Position numbers and translations under genes: made by a program
Notes under the pieces: generated by a model
What the model was told of the DNA's origin: nothing
The model's input: only the letters and a program-made list of their open reading frames with translations
Databases searched by the model: none
Shown: positions 1-6,190 of the stretch, piece after piece
How positions within the stretch are numbered: position 1 is the first letter of the stretch
Layout of the letters: each line of letters begins with the position of its first letter
Assembly (NCBI GenBank): GCA_020626545.1
Contig: JAHKZS010000145.1
Location: 1 to 10,019 of the forward strand
Direction of reading: 5' to 3'
From: a bacterium
Lineage (GTDB): Bacteria; Bacillota; Clostridia; Oscillospirales; Acutalibacteraceae
DNA length: 10,019 nt

Positions 1-241
1 GCTTAAATTTTCGGTACCGTCCCTGGTAAACCAGTTCATAATCACTATCAAGGATACATCTATCCTAACCGTAATCGGTATGGCTGAGGTCGTTAATAAA
101 GCCCAGCAGTACGTAGGCTCGACGTTCGTTTACTTCGAAACATACTCGATAGTAGCGCTGATGTATCTCGCGATTATATCCTTACTTATGGTTCTTTCGA
201 ATCATATCGAGAAAAAACTAAAATATGAAGGGAAGAAATAA
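1..241 (+). CDS. Polar amino acid ABC transporter permease, C-terminal fragment
   Basis: This is the 3' end of a gene cut by the window edge; the reading phase begins at base 2 and gives 79 residues before TAA at 239-241. The visible part contains PSLVNQFIITIKDTSI, the hallmark cytoplasmic-loop region of HisM/GlnP-type permeases that contacts the ATPase (EAA-like loop), followed by a last membrane helix around MYLAIISLLMVLSNHI and a short charged tail. The family forms the membrane channel of importers for polar amino acids such as glutamine, glutamate, arginine or cystine; the substrate cannot be told from this fragment. It ends 3 nt before the ATPase start, so the two are translationally linked parts of one operon. 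The substrate-binding protein is probably upstream, outside the window. Confidence 0.9.
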   Translation, partial: LKFSVPSLVNQFIITIKDTSILTVIGMAEVVNKAQQYVGSTFVYFETYSIVALMYLAIISLLMVLSNHIEKKLKYEGKK

Positions 242-244
242 CAT

Positions 245-994
245 ATGAGCGGCACAAATAAAACTAACGAAAAAATTGTTGTAACCAACCTTCATAAGTA
301 TTTTGAAGATAACGAAGTTCTTAAAGGCGTAGACGCCGTAATTCACGAGGGTGAGGTTGTATGTGTAATCGGACCGTCGGGTTCTGGTAAATCTACCTTT
401 TTAAGATGTCTTAACAAGCTTGAGGAACTTACCTCCGGCAAAATCGTTGTGGACGGATACGATATAACCGATAAAAAGGTCGATATAAATAAGGTCAGAG
501 AGAATATCGGAATGGTATTCCAGCAGTTCAATCTCTTCCCCAATATGACGGTTAAGAAAAACATTATGATGGCTCCCGTGGAGCTTAAAAAAATGAGACC
601 GTTAGAGGCGGATAAAAAGGCTATGCAGCTTTTAGAGCGCGTAGGCTTAGCGGATAAAGCTGCCGCGTACCCGGGAGAGCTTTCGGGCGGACAGCAGCAG
701 CGTGTCGCTATAGCGAGAGCGCTGGCTATGAACCCCGATATTATGCTTTTTGACGAGCCGACTTCGGCGCTCGATCCCGAGATGGTCGGCGAAGTTCTCG
801 ACGTTATGAAGGAGCTCGCTAACGAGGGTATGACGATGGTAGTCGTAACTCACGAGATGGGATTCGCGAGAGAAGTTTCCGACAGAGTGCTGTTTATGGC
901 TGACGGCGGAATTAAGGAAGAAGGTACTCCCGAGCAGATTTTCGGTAATCCGCAAAACGAGCGTACTCAGGACTTCCTTAAAAAAGTGTTATAA
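245..994 (+). CDS. Polar amino acid ABC transporter ATP-binding protein (GlnQ/HisP type)
   Basis: This is a complete 249-residue ATPase, the usual length for the GlnQ/HisP family, which powers amino acid import from the cytoplasmic face. All nucleotide-binding motifs are present: Walker [10 protein letters not shown] (43-51), Q-loop VFQQFNLFP (91-99), signature LSGGQQQR (146-153), Walker B IMLFDE (166-171), D-loop SALD (174-177) and H-loop His203 in VVVTHEM. The ATG at 245 follows the permease stop by 3 nt; AAGGGA at 228-233 inside the permease gene is a plausible but rather distant ribosome binding site, and coupling to permease translation is likely. A terminator follows directly, so this is the last gene of its operon. 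The C-terminus lacks the extra regulatory domain of MetN-type ATPases. Substrate specificity is unknown. Confidence 0.96.
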   Translation: MSGTNKTNEKIVVTNLHKYFEDNEVLKGVDAVIHEGEVVCVIGPSGSGKSTFLRCLNKLEELTSGKIVVDGYDITDKKVDINKVRENIGMVFQQFNLFPNMTVKKNIMMAPVELKKMRPLEADKKAMQLLERVGLADKAAAYPGELSGGQQQRVAIARALAMNPDIMLFDEPTSALDPEMVGEVLDVMKELANEGMTMVVVTHEMGFAREVSDRVLFMADGGIKEEGTPEQIFGNPQNERTQDFLKKVL

Positions 995-1010
995 TAGTAT
1001 AATAAACAAT

Positions 1011-1045
1011 TAACGGCGTGATTAGTTTCACGCCGTTATTTAGTT
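1011..1045 (+). terminator. Intrinsic terminator of the ABC transporter operon
   Basis: A perfect 11-bp stem pairs 1011-1021 with 1028-1038 around a 6-nt loop (TTAGTT) and is followed by the T-rich stretch TTTAGTTT. It starts 16 nt after the ATPase stop codon on the same strand. Confidence 0.85.
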
Positions 1046-1093
1046 TAGTCAAAAGCTCTCGATAGAGATTCAATTTAAGTTGTATGAAAAACG

Positions 1094-1229
1094 TGTCATT
1101 CTGAGAGTCGAAGAATCTTAAGATCTTAAAGCAGGGTATGGGTATTATTCCCCAAATTAAAAATTTGGATAACACCTCATCGACTATTTCGCTAAAGCGA
1201 AATTTGCTCCGCAACCGCTCAAGATGACA
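1094..1229. repeat. MITE-like interspersed repeat with imperfect terminal inverted repeats
   Basis: The ends TGTCATTCTGAG (1094-1105) and CTCAAGATGACA (1218-1229) are inverted copies of each other with two central mismatches, bounding 136 bp. Inside are further palindromes: TTAAGATCTTAA (1118-1129), CCAAATT-AAA-AATTTGG (1152-1168) and ATTTCGCT-AA-AGCGAAAT (1186-1203). There is no transposase. The end word TGTCATTCTGAG followed by a GAAGAATCT-type sequence is a common dispersed-repeat motif in gut Firmicutes (from memory). I see no clear target-site duplication, so the element may be old, and the exact borders are uncertain. Confidence 0.6.
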
Positions 1230-1271
1230 GCACTAACTGATTTCTGATAACTAAACGCTAATTACTGCAAA

Positions 1272-1459
1272 ATGACAGATGACACATTGTTTCCTATTGT
1301 ATATATACTAATATAAAATATATTCTTTTTTTATAGTTATATAGTTTCTGCGATTTAATCCGTCACATCCGTCACTAAGGGTTATAACCCTTATAAATAC
1401 TGAGTTTTTTGAGTGACGGATTAAAAAATTACATCCGTCACCAATCCGTCATCTGTCAT
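1272..1459. repeat. Nested inverted-repeat element with iteron-like ATCCGTCAC words
   Basis: Outer perfect 12-bp inverted repeats ATGACAGATGAC (1272-1283) and GTCATCTGTCAT (1448-1459) enclose an inner perfect 13-bp pair, TTTAATCCGTCAC (1354-1366) and GTGACGGATTAAA (1413-1425). These in turn enclose a perfect 16-bp palindrome AAGGGTTATAACCCTT (1377-1392). The word ATCCGTCAC occurs directly at 1358-1366, 1367-1375 and 1433-1441, as ATCCGTCAT at 1444-1452, and inverted at 1413-1421. No ORF lies within. Repeated short words plus palindromes and an A/T-rich flank (1290-1350) are typical of replication-initiator or recombinase binding sites; a remnant of an integrated mobile element is one reading. 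A structured RNA or a second MITE family are alternatives. Confidence 0.55.
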
Positions 1460-1553
1460 AATAATTGTCATAGCTCTTGCGCGCAGTGCGCAACTGAACG
1501 GGTAATACTAATCTGAAATAGTGTAAGCTTTCACACTAAAGCTACATAGACGT

Positions 1554-1584
1554 AAAAAAGCCGCCCTGCGAAAACAGAGCGGCT
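1554..1584 (-). terminator. Intrinsic terminator of the Ig-like/PLP enzyme gene
   Basis: On the minus strand a GC-rich hairpin pairs 1575-1584 with 1559-1568 (one mismatch, 6-nt loop) and runs into six T residues (1559-1554). It lies about 20 nt after the stop codon at 1605. Confidence 0.88.
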
Positions 1585-1604
1585 GATTTATTACTTAGCA
1601 GTTC

Positions 1605-3950
1605 TTAGTACGCGGGTTCCGCGGGGCTGACTTTCTGAACCTCCATAGCTTCTTTCATAACCTTTGGCATAAGCTCTAAGAACTTATCAACATCTTCCTC
1701 ATTATTATAAATACCGAAGCTTACACGCACCATTCCGGCAGTATTTACGTCGGTGCAGGTTTCAAAGCTTTTCGCTTTCTCATCGGATATTCCCATAAGA
1801 CGCCATACATAAGGGTGAGCGCAGAACGCGCCGCGGCGAGTGGCTACTCCGCCGAGCTCGGAGAGCTTCTCGGAGATATAGTAGCTGTTAATATCGCTGA
1901 AGTTAAAGGTAACAACGCCTACTCTGTCGTCGATATTCTCGGTATCGCCGTAGAGAATTACGTTCGGAAGCTTTTTAAGTCCGTCGATAATCTTGCGGTT
2001 GAGAACCTTTTCGTGAGCTTCGATTTTATCCATACCTACTGTTGATAGAACGTCAATAGCCTTACCTAAGCCGACAACGCCGGGATAGTTCGGAGATCCC
2101 GCCTCATAAGCCGCGGGGGCGTTTTTGTATACGCTCCAATAATCGCCTACAACCTTGATTGTACCGCCGCCGTAGAAGGTCGGCATATGCTTATTAAGCT
2201 CCTTGGTAATACCGACAACAGCTCCGCCGCCGTAGGGTGAGTACATTTTATGAGCCGAAAAAGCGATATAATCGATATCGTCTGTGCTGTCGTTTAAGTC
2301 GCCGATCATAGAGAACTTCCTGTGAGCGACAATCTGAGCGCCGTCTACTACGATCTGAGCGCCGTACTTATGAGCGAGCTTAGCTACTCTGTGTACGTCG
2401 TTAACGTAGCCTGTAACGTTTGAGGCGGCTGAAACGGAAACAATTTTAACCTTGTTAGCCTTAAGGAGCTTTTCAATATCGTCGTAGATAACTCTGCCCT
2501 TTTCGTCAACCTCGGCGTAGAGAACCTTATTAACTCTCTCTCTCCAGCTTAAATCGTTAGCGTGATGCTCGATTCTTGTAGTGAGGACTACGTCGTTCTT
2601 GCTCGTAATAAGAGCTGAAGCGAGCTTATTAAGACCATCGGTTGTGCTGTTGGTGTAGAAGCAGGTGTACTGCTCGGGGTCAGCCTCGAGGAAATCGAGA
2701 ACCTTATCTCTTACGCTGTTATAAACGTCGGTCGAGTGGTTGGATTTCTGAGAGAAACCTCGTCCTATTGAGCCATACATCTCGAGTTCCTTGTCGATAG
2801 CGTCTTTAACAGCCTTGAGCGCGGGAGTTGTAGCGGCGTTATCAAAGTTAATCATAGGAGTCATTGTGCCGTCGAGAAGCTCTACGGGAGTATCTAAGCC
2901 GACTACGTAATCTCTGATATTATCTATTGTATATCCGTCTACCTTTTCGATAGCCTTACCCGAAACCTGTACTTCGGTTAATTCCTCGCCCTCGGAACCG
3001 TCCTTATACTTCATAGCCATTGTGATAGAAGTAATGCCGTTACCGACACCTGTTACAATACCGTCTTTATCGACTTTGGCTACTTTTTCATCCTCGGTGG
3101 TAAAATTTAAAGTATAGTCATCTTCGGTAAGCTTAGTGCAATCAGCGATCGACTTCTTTATAGCTGAGCCCGCGTCAAAGGTTGTTTTGCCGAAATTAAG
3201 CTTTAACCATACGAAGTTATAATCCGATTCGTCAGAAAGAAGCGCGCTTGTTACAGCCTCGGCGGTATCAATAGCGTTAACCTGAAAACTAACTGTACCG
3301 AGTTTTCTTGTAACATTATTGAGTTCCTCGTAGATGTCGGCGGTTGTGGAACCTACGCTTTTAGAAAAAACAATAGCGCCTTTCTGCGCGGGGGCAACTA
3401 TATTTTCGTCGGCAATCTTTGCGTAATAAACACCGTTCGGGTTTTCATTTTCAACCACATCGGTTACTTCCATGTGTCCCATACCTATCATAAAGCTGTC
3501 TATATTTTCGTTGTATACAAGCTCGTTCTCGATAGAATACTTGTTAAGAGAGGCGGGCTTTAAGTTCTTCTTAACAGTAAGCTTTAATGTCTTTTTGAGC
3601 TTTTTGCCCGAAGCGTTCTTAGCCTTAGAGGTAACGGTGATTTTAGCCGTACCGGCTTTTTTAGCGGTAACCTTAACCTTAGTACCGCTTACCTTTACAG
3701 AAGCTACGGAAGTTTTACTCGATTTAGCGGTAAACTTCTTGGAAGCCTTTCCCGAAACCTTTACGGTTACCTTATAGGATTTAACAGCGGTTTTCTTATC
3801 GGCGGGAATAGTAATAGTAGCTTTACTTTTCACGCTAACGCTTTTTACGTAACTCTTAGCTTTCTTTTTAGCGCCGGCGCTTATGGTAAACACGGAACAC
3901 ACTAAAACAGCGCAGAGAATCACGCTTAAAATTCTTCTTGCGTTTTTCAT
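1605..3950 (-). CDS. Exported protein: Ig-like domains fused to a cysteine desulfurase-like class V aminotransferase
   Basis: This 781-residue protein has three parts. Residues 1-27 form a Sec signal peptide (KNARR, then a hydrophobic core, cleavage likely after AGA); there is no lipobox or C-terminal anchor. Residues 28-130 are a Lys/Ser/Thr/Val-rich Ig-like repeat, and about 275-331 match Big_2 (EDEKVAKVDKDGIVTGVGNGITSITM). Residues about 341-775 are a full fold-type I PLP enzyme of the SufS/CsdA superfamily: NFDNAATTP (368-376), EHHAND (461-466), VVDGAQ (534-539), the PLP Schiff-base lysine in SAHK (Lys568), RRGAFCAHP with Cys710 at the place of the SufS catalytic cysteine and Arg705 five before it, and VRVSFGIYNNEEDVD (741-755). 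Catalytic residues look intact. The gene has its own promoter, a strong AAGGAG site (3959-3964, 8-nt spacer) and a terminator. No Suf/Isc partners are nearby, so Fe-S assembly is unlikely. The actual substrate is unknown; extracellular cysteine/cysteine-derivative breakdown is a guess. Confidence 0.88.
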   Translation of the reverse strand: MKNARRILSVILCAVLVCSVFTISAGAKKKAKSYVKSVSVKSKATITIPADKKTAVKSYKVTVKVSGKASKKFTAKSSKTSVASVKVSGTKVKVTAKKAGTAKITVTSKAKNASGKKLKKTLKLTVKKNLKPASLNKYSIENELVYNENIDSFMIGMGHMEVTDVVENENPNGVYYAKIADENIVAPAQKGAIVFSKSVGSTTADIYEELNNVTRKLGTVSFQVNAIDTAEAVTSALLSDESDYNFVWLKLNFGKTTFDAGSAIKKSIADCTKLTEDDYTLNFTTEDEKVAKVDKDGIVTGVGNGITSITMAMKYKDGSEGEELTEVQVSGKAIEKVDGYTIDNIRDYVVGLDTPVELLDGTMTPMINFDNAATTPALKAVKDAIDKELEMYGSIGRGFSQKSNHSTDVYNSVRDKVLDFLEADPEQYTCFYTNSTTDGLNKLASALITSKNDVVLTTRIEHHANDLSWRERVNKVLYAEVDEKGRVIYDDIEKLLKANKVKIVSVSAASNVTGYVNDVHRVAKLAHKYGAQIVVDGAQIVAHRKFSMIGDLNDSTDDIDYIAFSAHKMYSPYGGGAVVGITKELNKHMPTFYGGGTIKVVGDYWSVYKNAPAAYEAGSPNYPGVVGLGKAIDVLSTVGMDKIEAHEKVLNRKIIDGLKKLPNVILYGDTENIDDRVGVVTFNFSDINSYYISEKLSELGGVATRRGAFCAHPYVWRLMGISDEKAKSFETCTDVNTAGMVRVSFGIYNNEEDVDKFLELMPKVMKEAMEVQKVSPAEPAY

Positions 3951-3986
3951 TTAGACATCTCCTTCGGTAGACTTTTTATTGCCTAC

Positions 3987-4015
3987 ATTGTAATATAAAA
4001 GTGTAAAATAATCAA
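3987..4015 (-). promoter_or_regulatory. Sigma-A promoter for the Ig-like/PLP enzyme gene
   Basis: On the minus strand, -35 TTGATT (4010-4015) and -10 TACAAT (3987-3992) are separated by 17 bp. Each hexamer is close to consensus. The predicted start is about 30 nt upstream of the coding start at 3950, which leaves a short leader containing the AAGGAG site. Confidence 0.65.
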
Positions 4016-4055
4016 TAAAAAATAAAAACTCCGCGAAAATTAATTCACGGAGTTT
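4016..4055 (-). terminator. Intrinsic terminator of the Cys-rich jelly-roll gene
   Basis: On the minus strand an 8-bp stem AAACTCCG/CGGAGTTT (4048-4055 with 4026-4033), extended by three more pairs after one mismatch, is followed by TTTTATTTTTTATT. It lies 22 nt past the stop at 4077 and abuts the next promoter, insulating the two genes. Confidence 0.82.
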
Positions 4056-4076
4056 GAGTTTAATTCCTATTTAGAA

Positions 4077-4586
4077 CTAAAATAATCTTGTAATAGTCAC
4101 GGCGCCGTTCACCACAGCTTCGGGAGCCGTACCCTCGGCTTCGAGAGTCATTTCGGCTGTACCCGTATTAACGACAGTGAGCACGTCTCCCATCTGGGCG
4201 GAGATAATCACGTTACCGTCAAAGGCGGTATCCGAAGCGTAGGTCGAACCCTCTACGGCTGTACCGTTACGATAAACCGTAAACTGAGCGGCGCCTGTCG
4301 GAGAAACGAATGTGTTTATAAGATAAACGCCTGTTTTACCGATTACGATTTCAGCGGTTCCGGCGGTATGGGTAATAGTACCCGAAAGCAGTCCGTTTCC
4401 CGAGAAAGTGACCTCGCATTCCGAAGCGACGGTCTGAGCCGCGGTATTGTAGATATAAGCGTAGTCGGCGCCTAATTCACACACGGGAGCGCAGGTTACC
4501 GCACAGGGATTAAACTGACAGCTTTTGCAACATCCGCAGCAACCGCAGTTATCGGGTTTTCCGCACGAGCAATTAATAGTATTCAT
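4077..4586 (-). CDS. Cys-rich protein with BclA-type C-terminal jelly-roll domain (probable spore-surface protein)
   Basis: This is a 169-residue protein. The first 36 residues hold 11 cysteines, including CGCCGCC (14-20), with no signal peptide. Residues about 41-169 resemble the TNF/C1q-like trimeric jelly-roll at the end of BclA-type exosporium proteins: YAYIYNTAAQTV, THTAGTAEIVI, TGVYLIN, FTVYRNG, and MGDVLTVVNTG. The collagen-like Gly-X-Y region that normally precedes this domain in BclA is absent. Lack of a signal peptide fits assembly on a forespore from the mother-cell cytoplasm. An AAAAGGA ribosome binding site lies at 4594-4600 (7-nt spacer). The gene is preceded by a sigma-K-like promoter and followed by its own terminator. 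The cysteines could form disulfide cross-links or bind metal. Function is inferred from fold, composition and promoter type only. Confidence 0.75.
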   Translation of the reverse strand: MNTINCSCGKPDNCGCCGCCKSCQFNPCAVTCAPVCELGADYAYIYNTAAQTVASECEVTFSGNGLLSGTITHTAGTAEIVIGKTGVYLINTFVSPTGAAQFTVYRNGTAVEGSTYASDTAFDGNVIISAQMGDVLTVVNTGTAEMTLEAEGTAPEAVVNGAVTITRLF

Positions 4587-4627
4587 ACAAAAATCCTTTT
4601 AGTGTATTTCCGCTTTTGCGGATACTA

Positions 4628-4654
4628 TATACTATGCTTGTACGCGAATATAGT
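4628..4654 (-). promoter_or_regulatory. Sigma-K-like (mother-cell sporulation) promoter
   Basis: On the minus strand, AC (4653-4654), a 16-bp spacer and CATAGTATA (4628-4636) fit the Bacillus sigma-K pattern AC-N16/17-CATANNNTA. No good sigma-A -35 is placed correctly for the overlapping TATAGT. The predicted start near 4621 would put a 5-bp TCCGC-AAAA-GCGGA hairpin (4609-4622) at the very 5' end of the mRNA, where such hairpins often stabilise transcripts. The motif is short, so this rests on position and gene type. Confidence 0.5.
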
Positions 4655-4663
4655 TAAAAGTTT

Positions 4664-5308
4664 TTACTTTCTGCTTTCGAAATCGGCGTTAATATCATCT
4701 TTCCATTCGCGGCTGAGCGGAGCGCTGGCTCTTACATTTTTCACCGCCTGAGCCATCGCCGTATAAACTACCCTTGTACCCTCTCTATCGGCATGATAGT
4801 TAACGGATTTATCCTCGTCGATACCGAAATGACTCGCGGTTTCTATCGCGTCGATATTAGCTCCGATAAAAAGGAATTCCCATTTATCCTTTTCTTTATG
4901 CTTTTCAATCATTCTTTTAACCTCATCGCTCGAATACCTGCGGCTCGCGTTCTCCATTCCGTCGGTAATTATTACGAACATCGTATTCTCGGGAACATCT
5001 TCCTTGCGGGCATATTTATGAATTTTTTCGATATGGGATACGCTGTATCCGATCGCGTCGACAAGCGCCGTACATCCTCTGACGAAATACTCCTTTTCGG
5101 TGAGCTTGTTTATCTCGGAAAGCTCAACTCTGTCGTGGATAGTTTCGATGTGGTTATCGAAAAGAACCGTAGTTACAAAGCATTTTCCGTCCTCCTTCTT
5201 CTGCTTCTCAATCAGCGAGTTAAATCCGCCGATAGTATCGCTTTCGAGTCCTCCCATGGAACCGCTTCGATCGAGTATAAATACTAATTCTGTGATATTG
5301 TTTTTCAT
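4664..5308 (-). CDS. VWA domain protein with complete MIDAS (TerY-like)
   Basis: This 214-residue protein is a single von Willebrand factor A domain without signal peptide or membrane segment, so it is probably cytoplasmic. The metal-ion-dependent adhesion site is complete: DRSGSM (Asp13, Ser15, Ser17), Thr80 in GCTALVDAI, and Asp116 in ITDGMEN. This pattern and the size match TerY-like VWA proteins, which in Ter stress modules act as metal-dependent protein-interaction scaffolds. A strong AGGAGG site (5317-5322) sits 8 nt before the ATG. The gene lies downstream of the HTH-like gene on the same strand, with a terminator hairpin between them. No phosphatase, kinase or TerD gene is present here, so membership of a full Ter system is not shown. 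The partner protein is unknown. Confidence 0.85.
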   Translation of the reverse strand: MKNNITELVFILDRSGSMGGLESDTIGGFNSLIEKQKKEDGKCFVTTVLFDNHIETIHDRVELSEINKLTEKEYFVRGCTALVDAIGYSVSHIEKIHKYARKEDVPENTMFVIITDGMENASRRYSSDEVKRMIEKHKEKDKWEFLFIGANIDAIETASHFGIDEDKSVNYHADREGTRVVYTAMAQAVKNVRASAPLSREWKDDINADFESRK

Positions 5309-5322
5309 CTTTATGTCCTCCT

Positions 5323-5364
5323 AAAAAATTAATAGCCGTAAGCTTTTCTTTAGCTTACGGCTAT
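5323..5364 (-). terminator. Intrinsic terminator between the HTH-like gene and the VWA gene
   Basis: A perfect 13-bp stem pairs 5332-5344 with 5352-5364 around a 7-nt loop and, on the minus strand, is followed by TAATTTTTT directly before the AGGAGG site of the VWA gene. Transcripts of the upstream gene should mostly end here. Because the T-run touches the VWA ribosome binding site, read-through or a start inside the hairpin would decide VWA expression. Confidence 0.8.
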
Positions 5365-5394
5365 ATTATAGCGGACTTAATCACAGATATGGTC
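5365..5394 (-). promoter_or_regulatory. Possible promoter of the VWA gene overlapping the terminator
   Basis: On the minus strand a perfect TATAAT (5365-5370) lies directly beside the terminator stem. The only -35 candidate is GACCAT (5389-5394) at 18 bp, which is poor. A start near 5358 would fall inside the hairpin and make a transcript unable to form the terminator. Confidence 0.3.
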
Positions 5395-5413
5395 GCTTTT
5401 AAAGCGACATTTT

Positions 5414-6085
5414 TTAAAGAAGCTTCTGGTCGAATTCGTAGAGAGCCTCGTTAATCTGGAACAAATTATAATTCTTATTTAGAACAAAATATTCAACAAT
5501 CACATCAGACTTAATGCTGTGCGACAGCGCGTACCCCGCCTTTTCCAGCAGGCTTTTAGTATCGTCTAAATCAAGCTCCAGCGCGATCGCTAAAGAGAGA
5601 GCAGTGGACTTAGACGGCTTATAGTTAGGATTGCTTCGGATTTTCGAAAACAACTTTCGGTCAATATCGGCTTTTTTATAACATGCGGCGTCGGTAATTC
5701 CTTTTTCGTCAATTTTACGAAACAGCATATCGGAAAAGCTCTCGTCCAATTCACGAAGTCCGACAAATAAACTCTCGGATTCTTGAGTATAATAAACCCG
5801 CGCGTCAGCATCCTGTTCATAATCACTTTGTGAATCAGGATAATTTTCATTATAATCAGGTTTATTAGAAGGTATTACAGAAGGATTTACAGGGGCGTTA
5901 AATGAAGGGCTTACTTCCGAATTGTTTTTGTTTACACGTTCGCGCGAGGCAGAGCCGAGATTAGCTGTCGGAATTCCGGTAAATGAGACCATCTCGCGAG
6001 AAACATCCACATAATTTTCGTTAATATATAGCTGGATTTCATTTTTTGTTTTTTTACTTATTTTTCTTTTGCGGAATAATCTCAT
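5414..6085 (-). CDS. Putative regulator with C-terminal HTH-like domain of the '[10 protein letters not shown]' type
   Basis: With ATG at 6083-6085 the protein has 223 residues; this start was chosen over the GTG three bases upstream because it sits 7 nt from the GAGGG site (6093-6097). Residues 1-20 are very basic, about 50-97 are polar and probably disordered, and 108-223 form a conserved-looking helical domain: [36 protein letters not shown] in two stretches, then [30 protein letters not shown] and a tail [13 protein letters not shown]. From memory this domain, often annotated as XRE-like or hypothetical, occurs in Firmicutes next to VWA/TerY-like proteins or fused to macro domains. It probably binds DNA or a partner protein, but neither is proven. 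A promoter lies directly upstream and a terminator downstream. Confidence 0.72.
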   Translation of the reverse strand: MRLFRKRKISKKTKNEIQLYINENYVDVSREMVSFTGIPTANLGSASRERVNKNNSEVSPSFNAPVNPSVIPSNKPDYNENYPDSQSDYEQDADARVYYTQESESLFVGLRELDESFSDMLFRKIDEKGITDAACYKKADIDRKLFSKIRSNPNYKPSKSTALSLAIALELDLDDTKSLLEKAGYALSHSIKSDVIVEYFVLNKNYNLFQINEALYEFDQKLL

Positions 6086-6104
6086 CACATCACCCTCTTT
6101 TTTT

Positions 6105-6133
6105 ATTCTATCATAATTTAGTTCCTATAGCAA
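6105..6133 (-). promoter_or_regulatory. Sigma-A promoter of the HTH-like gene
   Basis: On the minus strand, -35 TTGCTA (6128-6133) and -10 TAGAAT (6105-6110) are 17 bp apart. The -35 begins where the T-run of the preceding terminator ends, and the predicted start is about 14 nt upstream of the coding start, just ahead of the GAGGG site. Confidence 0.55.
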
Positions 6134-6160
6134 CTAAAAACCCGCCTAAAAAGGCGGGTT
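6134..6160 (-). terminator. Intrinsic terminator
   Basis: A 9-bp stem AACCCGCCT/AGGCGGGTT pairs 6152-6160 with 6139-6147 around a 4-nt loop and continues on the minus strand as TTTAG. It would end both the HAD/CmpB operon transcript and any transcript from the strong promoter at 6215-6242. Confidence 0.85.
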
Positions 6161-6190
6161 CTTAGTAATAATTTAAGGGATTAGTACAAA

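Larger units (their letters stand above)
1046..1553. other. Gene-free convergent region with repeats
   Basis: This stretch separates the rightward ABC operon from the leftward genes. I find no credible coding sequence. It contains a MITE-like repeat (1094-1229), a second element with nested inverted repeats (1272-1459), a small hairpin TTGCGC-GCAGT-GCGCAA at 1477-1493 and a 6-bp stem with 8-nt loop at 1519-1538. The part around 1290-1350 is very A/T-rich and otherwise featureless. Because both flanking operons end here, insertions in this region would not disrupt any gene. Confidence 0.7.

Noticed and set aside
343..955. Two minus-strand ORFs opposite the ABC ATPase
   Set aside because: They are antisense frames of a fully recognisable gene and show no family features.
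978..1214. 78-residue minus-strand ORF between the convergent operons
   Set aside because: It is a translation of the MITE-like repeat and the terminator region, has no ribosome binding site and overlaps the end of the ABC ATPase gene.
1815..2045. Plus-strand ORF opposite the PLP enzyme domain
   Set aside because: It mirrors the conserved cysteine desulfurase-like region and has no signals of its own.
3472..3777. Plus-strand hydrophobic ORF opposite the Lys-rich Ig-like region
   Set aside because: The hydrophobic residues are the antisense image of Lys/Ser/Thr codons.
4793..5324. Plus-strand ORFs (164 and 74 residues) opposite the VWA gene
   Set aside because: The VWA gene has an intact MIDAS and a strong ribosome binding site; these are its shadows.
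5392..5413. Hairpin with following T-run reading as a plus-strand terminator
   Set aside because: A 7-bp stem with 3-nt loop is followed by ATTTTT on the plus strand, but no rightward gene or promoter is visible, and the T-run forms the end of the minus-strand gene.
5590..5850. Minus-strand 86-residue ORF within the HTH-like gene
   Set aside because: It is another frame of the same region and lacks a ribosome binding site.
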